This document shows, piece after piece, positions 43,756-52,574 of a DNA stretch of 64,000 nucleotides (position 1 is its first letter; every line of letters starts with the position of its first letter). The notes under the pieces are model-generated. The model saw only the letters and a list, made by a program, of their open reading frames with translations. It ran no database searches and had not been told where the DNA came from. The stretch comes from Nostoc sp. FACHB-892. Its GTDB lineage: Bacteria; Cyanobacteriota; Cyanobacteriia; Cyanobacteriales; Nostocaceae. The stretch lies in NCBI RefSeq assembly GCF_014698795.1, contig NZ_JACJTR010000002.1, positions 186,001 to 250,000 on the forward strand, written 5' to 3'. Position numbers and translations under genes: made by a program.

Positions 43756-46700
43756 TTATGGGAGCCATAATACCCTTGGTTTAATACCGATCAAAACCGG
43801 AGATATTCCCAAGGATAAAACACGGAATTCAAGTATAGATGATCTGTCTATACTGAATTCCAATTTTATTTTTTCTTTATTTAAAATATCTCGTAGTCGA
43901 ACTTCCTTTTTTGCTAATACTTCTATGCCAGAATTAGTAGAGATATCTGCAATCGCTACAACTAGATCTAAATTACTTTTATCTATTTTCTTATCTGGGG
44001 GAAATATTTCAAATTCAACTAAATATTTACCTTGATCATAAGAATCATAAGGACCAAAGATCGCAAATCCTTGCCCATCATCAGGATTCGCAATAACATA
44101 ATAGTCTTGCTTTCTTTTAATAATTGAACCGATCCCATGAAAAATCACCTCATTTTTAATTCTTTGGTTCTCTACATATAACTCTTGCATTCGCTTATGT
44201 AGATTACTATCTATACTATTTATTTCTTTGGTTTTTTGGGCTGTTAACCACCAAACAAAGCAATTGTCCGGTTTTTTGTTAATTGCTTTTTGAGTATCTT
44301 CTTCATTGAAATTTATTTCTAAACAAGGCTCAATATATCTACCAAATAAACTAGGTGGAATTCCTAACAAATCTTTTGGAATCAAACCATATGAATCTTG
44401 AATTTCAAAACCTGAGATTGGTAAAAGCTCACATATTTGTTCAAAAGTTAGTTCATGTATATGTTCTGGTTGCTTCCATCCATATCTATTAGTAACGGTA
44501 TAATTAGGACTATCAACTACAAAAATACCATTGGATTTAAGTACTCTGTTAACTTCTAATAAAAAATTTACCTGTGATTCCCAAGATATATATTCAATAA
44601 ATTGACCAGCAAATACTAAGTCAAAACTTTGCGACTCTATTAAGCTTAGATCATGTCCATCATGTTGAATCCAAGTTACATTCTTTGGTAAATCTAACGG
44701 TTTTGGATTCAAATCTATACCAGTGTGATTGTCAATAGAGTAAGGATACAATTTATCGAACCATTCAAAGTACCAATTTCCAGCACATCCAATACTTAAT
44801 ATTTTTTTAGCTTTTGGTATCTTTGCAAGGCAAATAGAACGACACGCGTGTAAAAAATCATTAAAGTTCAGTTCTTTTTGTAGATAAGGTTGTGCTGGTA
44901 TAACAGTATTATTGAGATTAGAATTTTCAAATACTTTTTGTACTTCTACTTTTTCTTCTTGTTTATAGCAGTTATCAATAGCTTTAGCAAAGTTAGTAAA
45001 CACTTTTTCAGATATATTGGGTGCAAGTTTAGCTAATTCGCGCCCTACATAGTCAGCGAGATTTTTGCTTTTTGCTTGTGGTGAACAAAGTACTTGCTGA
45101 ATAAATTCAGAATATAGATTAGCACATCTTTCTGGTGAATGTTCCTCGGCAATATACTTGTATGCATTTTGGCTCAGAGAATTCCTATGGTCTGAGTTTT
45201 GAGTTAGCAAAACCAGAGCTTTCAATATCTCTTCTACTTCATCACATTGCCCAGGCTGGGGTATTTTTAACACTACATCATTAGGAAAATCAGAGAAGGA
45301 ACCGATATCTGTAACAATAGTAGGCTTACCAACAGACAAGATACGCAGAAGAGATGCAGAACTTTCTCCGTTAAAAGGAAATCTTAAATTGAGGCATATA
45401 TCTGATACTTCTATATATCGGTAAAAGTCCAGCATATTGATATAGCCAGTAACTTTTACTTGACCTTGTAAACTTAGTTTTATAATTTCATCTTCTATAT
45501 TAATTGTACCAAGGTAATCAGTACCACCCACTAGTACTAAGAAAGCATTAGGTTGAGTTGCAAGATACTTCTTAAATGCATAAAGAAGTTGTAGCGGACG
45601 TTTGGTATTATTGATAAAACCAAAAGTTGATATTATAAGTTTATCGTTCGGAAGACCCAACTCTTTATGTTGATCTCTTAGTGATTTTTCCTTAACAACA
45701 TATTTTGGCACTATTTGAGGTATATGAACAATATAGTTATTATCATTAGCAAATTCTTTAATAGCAGAGTTATAAGCCCATTTACTGTGTAATATAACTC
45801 CTAAAGAACGTGTAAAAATTCTTCTATTTACATAAATACCTATTTCAGATAACTTTTCATTAACATCCAAATCTTTTGTTTTTAAAAGTTTTAAAATTTT
45901 TATTGCTCTATCTTTTCCGTAACTGTGTTCTAGTTCATTAGAGAATTTAACACCTAGTTCTGGACAACGAGCTTCCATATAATTAATTAGTCCTCCCAAG
46001 TAATAGTCATGTAACACAGATATTCCAGAATATCTCATTAACTGGGAGTACATATAAGAATGGTAACTACTGTTCCCTATCTGGTAAATAATACCTTCAT
46101 ATGCTTGACATTTTAATCTTTCTTCAAATTCACTATGAGAGAATAAGTTGTTACTGATATTAATGTCGGGCAAATAACTATCATCATGGTATAAATCAAG
46201 GTTAATATGTTGCCCCAAAGATGGCAACAAATCCTGAGTATAGTCTGCTATACCAGATTTCGCTGGTGGAAATGGGCTAAAAAAAGCTATTTGTGGCTTT
46301 TGATTAACTCTCGTAACTCTATTAAATGATATAGATACTTTATTTAGTGGCTCATGCTCTTGGAACACGTCTAATATATTTTTAGCAACAGATTCCCAAG
46401 AAAATTTTGCTGATTGCTGAAGAGCATCTTCTGAATTCTTTTTTCTAAAGCTCTCATCAGATAAAACTTTTTGCATGATCCTAGCCATATCATAAGGCGA
46501 GTAGGGATCAAACAACAATTCATTAGAACCTAAAATCTCTGGCAAAGATGAGTTATTACTTGCAATAGCTGGTGCGCCACATGAAATAGCCTCAAGTAGT
46601 GGTAAACCAAAGCCTTCATAAAAAGAAGGAAAAACAAATAGAGAACAGGTTGAGTATAAAGCTCTTAGTTCTTCATCTGTAACATAATTTGTTAATATTA

Positions 46701-47508
46701 TGGATTTCTTAATTTCTAATTTTGATGCTAAACTATTTATTTCTTTACTAAAATTTTCAGAAACTTTACAAGCAACCACTAACTGGTAGCATTCCTGTAA
46801 ACTCTTTGGTAACTTAGAAAAAGCGATAACTAACCCTTCAATATTCTTTCGCCAGTCTTCACCTCCCGTATAAAGTATAAATTTATTGTCAATACCAAAT
46901 TTCCTTGCAAAAGTTTCGAGCCAAGCTTGCTGTTCATGAGCGTGAATTGGAGTAAAGAAAGGAGAGACACCACCTGAAACGTTTAAAACTCTTTCAGGGG
47001 ATATGTCCAGGTATTTAATTACATCTTGACGAGTAGATTCAGAAATGGCAAATATAAAATCAGCATTTTGTATATTTTTTAATCGCTTCATGTACAAGGA
47101 GCGCATATTTGGATCATTTAAGTATCTATTAGAAAATATAAGGGGGATTAAATCATAGCAAATAACAAAAACTTTTTTAGGAAAATCACTATAGTCAGGT
47201 ATTGTGGAGTCTAAACCTTCCATTGGGCTGGGTACAAATATTATGTCAGCATCTGCTACCATGAAAACACTTTTTAATAGCAGATCATTTATGTCACAAC
47301 TCCCACTGTATGGGTAATCTAGGGAATTATATTGAAAGTAATTTTCATCCAGTTCTGGAGCTGGTAGAGTATTATTAGTATATAATTGGTAGCTGAACCT
47401 ATTTTGCTGTCTAAATAGAGCTTCTATTACAGATTGTGTATAACGTCCAATACCTCTACTTCTAGAATTATTTGTTTGCAGAGCTTGAATATCAATGGCT
47501 ATTTTCAT
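43756..47508 (-). CDS. Fusion protein: GT4 + second GT-B glycosyltransferase + methyltransferase + C-terminal domain
   Basis: The protein has 1250 residues. Residues 1-385 are a GT4 (FILYTGGEDWRKNIEGLVIA, FYEGFGLPLLEAISCGAPAI). Residues 405-840 are a second GT-B unit (IAFFSPFPPAKSGIADYTQD, LIISTFGFINNTKRPLQLLY), with a weaker E-x7-E. Residues 880-1085 are a SAM methyltransferase (ILSIGCAGNWYFEWF, FDLVFAGQFIEYIS, EVNRVLKSNGIFVV). A short coiled coil precedes a beta-rich C-terminal 140 residues (FAIFGPYDSYDQGKYLVEFE) that may bind glycan. Such fusions assemble or cap O-antigen-like chains at the membrane. It lies 25 bases downstream of the coiled-coil methyltransferase gene. Confidence 0.85.
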   Translation of the reverse strand: MKIAIDIQALQTNNSRSRGIGRYTQSVIEALFRQQNRFSYQLYTNNTLPAPELDENYFQYNSLDYPYSGSCDINDLLLKSVFMVADADIIFVPSPMEGLDSTIPDYSDFPKKVFVICYDLIPLIFSNRYLNDPNMRSLYMKRLKNIQNADFIFAISESTRQDVIKYLDISPERVLNVSGGVSPFFTPIHAHEQQAWLETFARKFGIDNKFILYTGGEDWRKNIEGLVIAFSKLPKSLQECYQLVVACKVSENFSKEINSLASKLEIKKSIILTNYVTDEELRALYSTCSLFVFPSFYEGFGLPLLEAISCGAPAIASNNSSLPEILGSNELLFDPYSPYDMARIMQKVLSDESFRKKNSEDALQQSAKFSWESVAKNILDVFQEHEPLNKVSISFNRVTRVNQKPQIAFFSPFPPAKSGIADYTQDLLPSLGQHINLDLYHDDSYLPDINISNNLFSHSEFEERLKCQAYEGIIYQIGNSSYHSYMYSQLMRYSGISVLHDYYLGGLINYMEARCPELGVKFSNELEHSYGKDRAIKILKLLKTKDLDVNEKLSEIGIYVNRRIFTRSLGVILHSKWAYNSAIKEFANDNNYIVHIPQIVPKYVVKEKSLRDQHKELGLPNDKLIISTFGFINNTKRPLQLLYAFKKYLATQPNAFLVLVGGTDYLGTINIEDEIIKLSLQGQVKVTGYINMLDFYRYIEVSDICLNLRFPFNGESSASLLRILSVGKPTIVTDIGSFSDFPNDVVLKIPQPGQCDEVEEILKALVLLTQNSDHRNSLSQNAYKYIAEEHSPERCANLYSEFIQQVLCSPQAKSKNLADYVGRELAKLAPNISEKVFTNFAKAIDNCYKQEEKVEVQKVFENSNLNNTVIPAQPYLQKELNFNDFLHACRSICLAKIPKAKKILSIGCAGNWYFEWFDKLYPYSIDNHTGIDLNPKPLDLPKNVTWIQHDGHDLSLIESQSFDLVFAGQFIEYISWESQVNFLLEVNRVLKSNGIFVVDSPNYTVTNRYGWKQPEHIHELTFEQICELLPISGFEIQDSYGLIPKDLLGIPPSLFGRYIEPCLEINFNEEDTQKAINKKPDNCFVWWLTAQKTKEINSIDSNLHKRMQELYVENQRIKNEVIFHGIGSIIKRKQDYYVIANPDDGQGFAIFGPYDSYDQGKYLVEFEIFPPDKKIDKSNLDLVVAIADISTNSGIEVLAKKEVRLRDILNKEKIKLEFSIDRSSILEFRVLSLGISPVLIGIKPRVLWLP

Positions 47509-47533
47509 GTTATGTCTATTCTGATTTTAGTTT

Positions 47534-48892
47534 TTATACAAGATTTTTTTTACATACCAGCATAGCTACTGCACCAGGAAGGTAATTATTGGGATTATGT
47601 TCCTTTTCAGATGCTTCTAATTCGTTTTCAGTAATAGTCCAAGTAAAGTCATCCTTACGTACTCCATAAGATATTTGAACTACTTTGAAATCTTGAATCA
47701 GCTCTTGGAGTGATTCTTGATTATATATTCTATGTACTGGCGTTAAAGCTTTTTTCCCATAGGGAACTGTGAGTATAAAACTACCTTCTGGCTTTAAAAG
47801 TAAACTAATCTGTTGTACAGCTTTAATATCATAACTCTCTCCTGTTTCATCTCCATACCATCCCAAGCCAATATGTTCTAAAGTAGATAAAGCAATAACA
47901 CAATCAAAACTAGCTGGTGGTAATACAGGTTTGCAGATATCAGTTTTAACAAACTTCAAGTTGGGATGAAATAACGCTATGGGGCGAATATCTATTGCTG
48001 TAACTGAGTAATTAAAACTAGCTAACTCATACGAAAGGAGACTTTCGGCAGCACCTACATCTAGAATTTCTATATGTCTAGATTGATACAAGTAAGCCAG
48101 ACAATGCATCACAAAAGTCTTTTCTAAAATTCTTTCAGTAGTCTCAACCCAGTAGGCTTCGCCATTATCACGATAACCTACCCAGATTGGATCATTAAAC
48201 CATAACCCACTCTTAATTTTTGCTTCCTCAGCAGAAGCAAATTTACTAGTTACACTATTATTAACTTGTAGTTCAGTAGAGAGCTGTTCTACTTTCTGTT
48301 CCAGTTGAGGAAGCTGTTCTACTTTGTGTTCCAGTTGAGAAAGCTGTTCTACTTTGTGTTCCAGTTGAGAAAGCTGTTCTACTTTGTGTTCCAATTGAGA
48401 AAGCTGTTCTACTTTCTGTTCCAGTTGAGGAAGCTGTTCTACTTTCTGTTCTAGTTGAGAAAGCTGTTCTACTTTCTGTTCTAGTTGAGAAAGCTGTTCT
48501 ACTTTGTGTTCCAGTTGAGAAAGCTGTTCTACTTTCTGTTCCAGTTGAGAAAGCTTCTCGTTTACTTCTCGATCTCTTGTAGAATATTCCTCACTTTCTT
48601 GTATTAACTGATATAAAAGTTGTCTAACAGCAGAATTATAATAAACTTGTCTTTTCAAAATAGGCCATGCTATTTTCTTTAAAATATTTTTTAACCCTTT
48701 ACGAATAGTATTTGTATATATATCATTAAAAAATAGTAAATAGTTACCATCAATTTCTGTAACGGAACTATTATGAATTAATTTATTAGGTATATTTATT
48801 ACTTTATTTTGATCCTTTCCAGCAGGATGATAAAACATAAGAGATTCTTGATAAACGTTATGAATACGGTCTAGTAATTTGTCGTAATCCAT
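47534..48892 (-). CDS. Methyltransferase with a repetitive coiled-coil stalk
   Basis: The protein has 452 residues: about 100 N-terminal residues of mixed character, then nine near-identical decapeptides (LSQLEQKVEQ type, about 114-205), then a class I methyltransferase (IEILDVGAAESLLSYELASF, FDCVIALSTLEHIGLGWYG, LLLKPEGSFILTVPYGKKAL). The layout resembles chain-terminating methyltransferases such as WbdD, where a coiled coil acts as a length ruler, but no kinase domain is seen. It lies 25 bases upstream of the GT fusion gene and next to the ABC exporter. Confidence 0.8.
   Translation of the reverse strand: MDYDKLLDRIHNVYQESLMFYHPAGKDQNKVINIPNKLIHNSSVTEIDGNYLLFFNDIYTNTIRKGLKNILKKIAWPILKRQVYYNSAVRQLLYQLIQESEEYSTRDREVNEKLSQLEQKVEQLSQLEHKVEQLSQLEQKVEQLSQLEQKVEQLPQLEQKVEQLSQLEHKVEQLSQLEHKVEQLSQLEHKVEQLPQLEQKVEQLSTELQVNNSVTSKFASAEEAKIKSGLWFNDPIWVGYRDNGEAYWVETTERILEKTFVMHCLAYLYQSRHIEILDVGAAESLLSYELASFNYSVTAIDIRPIALFHPNLKFVKTDICKPVLPPASFDCVIALSTLEHIGLGWYGDETGESYDIKAVQQISLLLKPEGSFILTVPYGKKALTPVHRIYNQESLQELIQDFKVVQISYGVRKDDFTWTITENELEASEKEHNPNNYLPGAVAMLVCKKNLV
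48283..48554. repeat. 30-bp in-frame minisatellite
   Basis: Nine tandem copies of a 30-bp unit (CCAGTTGAGAAAGCTGTTCT followed by ACTTTSTGTT) begin at 48301, 48331 and so on to 48541, with a partial unit before 48301. Copies differ mainly at G/C in CTTTSTG and at the Pro/Ser codon. They encode the decapeptide stalk. The near-identity at DNA level suggests recent expansion or continued slippage. Confidence 0.95.
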
Positions 48893-49093
48893 CTGATTTT
48901 CCTAAAATTTATCATTCTGTGGAAAAGAATATATTTTTATTAGCAAATTTTACAAAAAGCTTAAGTAAATCTCTGCCTAAGTCTATCTAATAATATACTA
49001 ATCTCATTTATCTATCTCACTAAACAGTTTAGTTAAAACAGAATTACTAATATAAGTCAATAACTTATATTAGGTAGTCTACATTAAATTAAG

Positions 49094-49834
49094 TTAAATT
49101 TGATTTATTGAGTTTAAATAGTAATCGGTGGTTTCATCTGCGTATCCCATAAAACGCACTCTTCCTTGATCTAACCAAATTCCTCGAACACAAGACTGTT
49201 TTATAAACTTTAAATCATGGGAAACTACTAATACAGTAGCGTTATGATCCCAAAATTGCTCAATTCTTCGCTTACACTTATTTTTGAAACTTTCATCTCC
49301 GACCGACAACACTTCATCCAATATCAAAATGTCTGGCTGTATGTCTGTGGCGATCGCAAATCCTAATCGCGCTACCATACCAGAAGATAATCCCTTCACT
49401 GGTACTAATGCATAATCTTCTAACTCTGCAAACTCTAATATTGAAAACGTTCTTTCCCGCATTTCTGCTCGAGAATATCCTAGTAATACACCATATAACA
49501 GAATATTATCCATCACAGAAATCTCTGCATCAAACCCTGCTCCAAGTTCAATCAATGGAGCAATTTGACCGCGCACTCGTACTAAACCACTGGTAGGTTG
49601 TAAAATTCCAGAAATTATCTTTAATAGTGTTGATTTACCAGAGCCATTTGCCCCTATAATACCTATTTTTTCGCCTCTTTCAACAACCAAATCAATTTCA
49701 TTTAGCACCAGTTTCTTCGCAGGTTGGTGATATTTACCTTCCAAAACAGATAGCAAAGTTTTCTTGAGGTCATAAGAAAACTCTTCTTGTGTCCGTCGCC
49801 ACAGCGAAACTTGATTTAGGCGAATTACTTCCAT
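49094..49834 (-). CDS. Polysaccharide ABC transporter, ATP-binding subunit (Wzt-like, short form)
   Basis: The protein has 246 residues. Walker A is GANGSGKST (61-69), signature LSSGMVARLGFAIA, Walker B ILILDEVLSVGD, and the switch His is in VVSHDLKFIKQ. The LSSGM signature and DEVLSVGD mark the O-antigen/teichoic-acid subfamily. It lacks the C-terminal carbohydrate-binding domain of long Wzt. The start codon follows the permease stop with no gap (TGAATG), so coupling is likely. Confidence 0.9.
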   Translation of the reverse strand: MEVIRLNQVSLWRRTQEEFSYDLKKTLLSVLEGKYHQPAKKLVLNEIDLVVERGEKIGIIGANGSGKSTLLKIISGILQPTSGLVRVRGQIAPLIELGAGFDAEISVMDNILLYGVLLGYSRAEMRERTFSILEFAELEDYALVPVKGLSSGMVARLGFAIATDIQPDILILDEVLSVGDESFKNKCKRRIEQFWDHNATVLVVSHDLKFIKQSCVRGIWLDQGRVRFMGYADETTDYYLNSINQI

Positions 49835-50641
49835 TCACAGCAAATCCATAAATTGATGCCGCCACAATTGAAAACAAACCCATCCCAGTGACAAAATAAT
49901 TATGCCACTGAGCAAGGCTCCCCAAATTAAAGTTAAATCCGGCAACGCTCCCGATAGTGTAATCTGACGGATACTTTCAATAATTGGTGATAAAGGATTT
50001 AATCCTAAAAACGTTTTTACTGCTTTTGGAACAATGTCCGGCGGATAAAATACAGGACTACTGATCCAAATTACAAATATAATTAACTCATAAAAATAAG
50101 GTAAATCTCTAAAAAATACATATAAAGCGCTTACCAAAAAACCAACTCCCGTACAGACTAAAATTAGTGCTAGAAATGGAAACAGCAATGCTAGCACATT
50201 TACTAAACTTTTAGATTTAACGAAAGTTATGACTGCTAGCAAGGGCAACACCCCGACGGCAAACTGAAATACATTTGCTGCAATCATTGATATAGGAAAA
50301 ATACTGACTGGCAGACGAATTTTATTCAAAAGTGAGCCATTACCCACTACACTACTCAATGCCTGAGAAGTAGCAGCTGAAAAAAAATTGATTACCACAA
50401 GCCCAGTAAACGCTGCTAATACATAATTTGGGATCGAGTTATTGTAATAGGACGCAAACGTTGTCCCAAAAATTGCAGTGTACAACCCCGTCATAATCAA
50501 CGGGTTCAAAAGTGACCAATAAACCCCCAGGAATGAACCTCGGTAACGCACTTTAAGATTCCGTCCTACCAATACATGCAGCAATTCCCAGTAGCGCAAC
50601 ACTTGCAACCAAGTTGAATTACTTTTAACCGAAAGCTTCAT
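49835..50641 (-). CDS. Polysaccharide ABC transporter, permease subunit (Wzm-like)
   Basis: The protein has 268 residues from ATG 50641 (a GTG lies two codons upstream). ABC2-type permease with six hydrophobic helices, the amphipathic N-terminal VGRNLKVRYRGSFLGVYWSL, and the late SPVFYPPDIVP and LNPLSPIIESIRQITL motifs typical of Wzm/TagG. With the neighbouring ATPase it exports a finished glycan across the inner membrane. It is the first gene of the minus-strand polysaccharide region. Confidence 0.9.
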   Translation of the reverse strand: MKLSVKSNSTWLQVLRYWELLHVLVGRNLKVRYRGSFLGVYWSLLNPLIMTGLYTAIFGTTFASYYNNSIPNYVLAAFTGLVVINFFSAATSQALSSVVGNGSLLNKIRLPVSIFPISMIAANVFQFAVGVLPLLAVITFVKSKSLVNVLALLFPFLALILVCTGVGFLVSALYVFFRDLPYFYELIIFVIWISSPVFYPPDIVPKAVKTFLGLNPLSPIIESIRQITLSGALPDLTLIWGALLSGIIILSLGWVCFQLWRHQFMDLL

Positions 50642-50647
50642 CCTCAC

Positions 50648-51078
50648 ACACCGGTATACATCACAGGTAAATTATTCGCAAATTTTATACTATTGGTGGG
50701 TACTTTACCGCATTACTTTAACAATAAAAACTGTATTTTAAAAAGCATTGTTAAACATACAAGTTACTAATTACCATTTTTATACTCTTAACCACATTTT
50801 ATCCCGGCAAGACCAGTTAATTTATCAATTGGTTCCTAGAACTCTCTGCCACAATCAACAAGCTTCGCTTATCACAAAAATAATTAAAAGTCAAACATCT
50901 TCTCTTCTAGCTGTTGTACTGTAACAAACATCATCGTTGTAGCTATTTGGTTGTTGATTTAATTTTAAGCTGTTAGCTCAGGAGTTTGGAATTTTATCCC
51001 TTATTTCCACTGAATTTGTGAAAGCAGAGTCACGGATTCCGCTACACTGAGACTTGGTTTATTGCATTGTAATCAGGC
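50648..51078. other. Divergent spacer between Wzm gene and petP
   Basis: These 431 bases hold promoters for both directions. I see no gene, strong hairpin or repeat. CAGAGTCACGG at 51025 and TTGCATTGTAATC just before petP are candidate promoter pieces only. Confidence 0.4.
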
Positions 51079-51270
51079 ATGGAAATCGGACAAAAGGTTA
51101 AAGTCTATCGTTTGCGCGATCGCGTCTCTGCCCCTGTTGTAAAAAAACTAGGACAAGTGGGTATCATCCAAGGCTACAAAGTCACCGATGGGCGTGGGAT
51201 TGGTGTAGTCGTGATGTTTGACGACAATACTTCTACTTGGTTTTTTGAAGATGAAATCAAACCTGTGTAA
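51079..51270 (+). CDS. petP: Cytochrome b6f-associated PetP (DUF2862)
   Basis: The protein has 63 residues: an SH3-like small domain with MEIGQKVKVYRLRDRVSAPV and GVVVMFDDNTSTWFFEDEIK. DUF2862 proteins include PetP, a peripheral cytosolic subunit of the cytochrome b6f complex in Synechocystis. The match to the family is by recall of its sequence pattern. It is followed 120 bases later by the Get3d-like gene. Confidence 0.72.
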   Translation: MEIGQKVKVYRLRDRVSAPVVKKLGQVGIIQGYKVTDGRGIGVVVMFDDNTSTWFFEDEIKPV

Positions 51271-51390
51271 CTCTAAAGAACTCAGAACCGGGTTTTTCTA
51301 GGAATCTGAAACTTAAAGTACAGGCTGAGAATCTTTGTTGAGTGCTAAGTTGGAGTTGAAAAAACCGGCGGTGAAAATAGGAATCAAGTA

Positions 51391-52491
51391 ATGGCTCTAA
51401 TATTGACATTTTTGGGCAAAGGCGGCACCGCTCGTACCAAAATTGCGATCGCCGCCGCCAAATTATTGGCAAGTCAAGGCAAGCGTGTACTCCTAGCAGG
51501 ACATCCAGAACCAACGTTACCAACCCTCCTGGGTACCCCCATTTCTGCCGATCCTCAGGAAATCGCCCCCAATTTGCAAGTAGTCCAGTTTCAAGCATCT
51601 GTACTGCTAGAACGCAACTGGGACGAAGCCAAAAAACTTGAGGCTCAATACCTCCGCACGCCCATTTTCAAAGACGTTTTTGGTCAAGAACTGGTAGTAT
51701 TGCCGGGGATGGACAGCGCTCTAGCCCTAAATGCTATCCGCGAATATGATGCCAGTGGCAAATATGATGCGATCGTATATGATGGCACAGGCGACTCTTT
51801 AACGTTGCGAATGTTGGGTTTGCCAGAATCTCTCAGTTGGTATGTCCGGCGATTTCGACAATTGTTTATCAACTCCGATTTGGGGAAGACGATTACTGAA
51901 TCGCCCTTGATTCAACCGTTGATTAGCAGCTTTTTCAATGTCAACTGGACAACAGATAACTTTGCAGCGCCCACTAATCAAGTCAATAATTTATTAGAAA
52001 AGGGGAGAGCCGCTCTTACTGACCCCAAACGTCTCGCTGCTTTCTTAGTGACCACAGGGGATCCCATAGAGGTAGCAAATGCTCGTTATTTGTGGGGTAG
52101 TGCTCAACAAATTGGTTTAACTGTCGGTGGTGTTCTGCTTGTGTCTCCTGAGACAAATATCAACCTATCAGAGCAATTTATCCCCCTACCTGTGAGCGTC
52201 GTTCCCGACTTGCCCACAGGTGACTGGCAACCACTAATAGACGCTTTACCAAACTTTGAAGCACAAGCTCTACAGGCTCCCAAACCCATTGAAATAGACA
52301 TCCACAATCGTCAAGTACGCTTATTTTTGCCAGGATTTGACAAAAAGCAAGTCAAGCTCACCCAATATGGACCAGAAGTCACCGTAGAAGCAGGAGATCA
52401 GCGACGAAATATTTCCCTACCCCCAGCTTTGAGTGGCAAACCTGTTGCTGGAGCAAAGTTTCAGAATAATTATTTGATAATTTCGTTTTAA
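51391..52491 (+). CDS. Get3d-like ArsA-family ATPase with alpha-crystallin-type C-terminus
   Basis: The protein has 366 residues. The SIMIBI ATPase start reads FLGKGGTARTKIAIAAAKLL, a Walker A with KGG kept but Arg15 where the usual Lys sits (KGGVGKT). VVLPGMDSALALNAI and YDAIVYDGTGDSLTLRMLG give switch regions. Residues about 300-366 form a beta-sandwich (VRLFLPGFDKKQVKLTQYGP) like HSP20/alpha-crystallin. This is the layout of Get3d, described from Nostoc and chloroplasts. Its client proteins are unknown. Confidence 0.8.
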   Translation: MALILTFLGKGGTARTKIAIAAAKLLASQGKRVLLAGHPEPTLPTLLGTPISADPQEIAPNLQVVQFQASVLLERNWDEAKKLEAQYLRTPIFKDVFGQELVVLPGMDSALALNAIREYDASGKYDAIVYDGTGDSLTLRMLGLPESLSWYVRRFRQLFINSDLGKTITESPLIQPLISSFFNVNWTTDNFAAPTNQVNNLLEKGRAALTDPKRLAAFLVTTGDPIEVANARYLWGSAQQIGLTVGGVLLVSPETNINLSEQFIPLPVSVVPDLPTGDWQPLIDALPNFEAQALQAPKPIEIDIHNRQVRLFLPGFDKKQVKLTQYGPEVTVEAGDQRRNISLPPALSGKPVAGAKFQNNYLIISF

Positions 52492-52494
52492 GTT

Positions 52495-52557
52495 AGTAAG
52501 GAGTTAGGAGTGAAGAGTTAGGAATAAACAATAATTCATAACTCCTAACTCCTTACT
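52495..52557. repeat. 17-bp perfect inverted repeat
   Basis: AGTAAGGAGTTAGGAGT (52495-52511) and its exact complement (52541-52557) flank a 29-base loop between the Get3d-like gene and chlG. An A-run, not a T-run, follows, so it is a poor plus-strand terminator. The GAGTTAGGAGT unit recurs near 53670 and belongs to a dispersed Nostoc repeat. Confidence 0.7.
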
Positions 52558-52574
52558 TAAAAAAAATACGCCTT

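Noticed and set aside
48283..48554. Regular 30-bp repeats as a possible CRISPR array
   Set aside because: Repeats are directly adjacent without spacers and stay in frame within a long coding sequence, so they encode a protein stalk.
52495..52560. 17-bp inverted repeat as terminator of the Get3d-like gene
   Set aside because: It has a 29-base loop and is followed by an A-run rather than a T-run; more likely a dispersed repeat.
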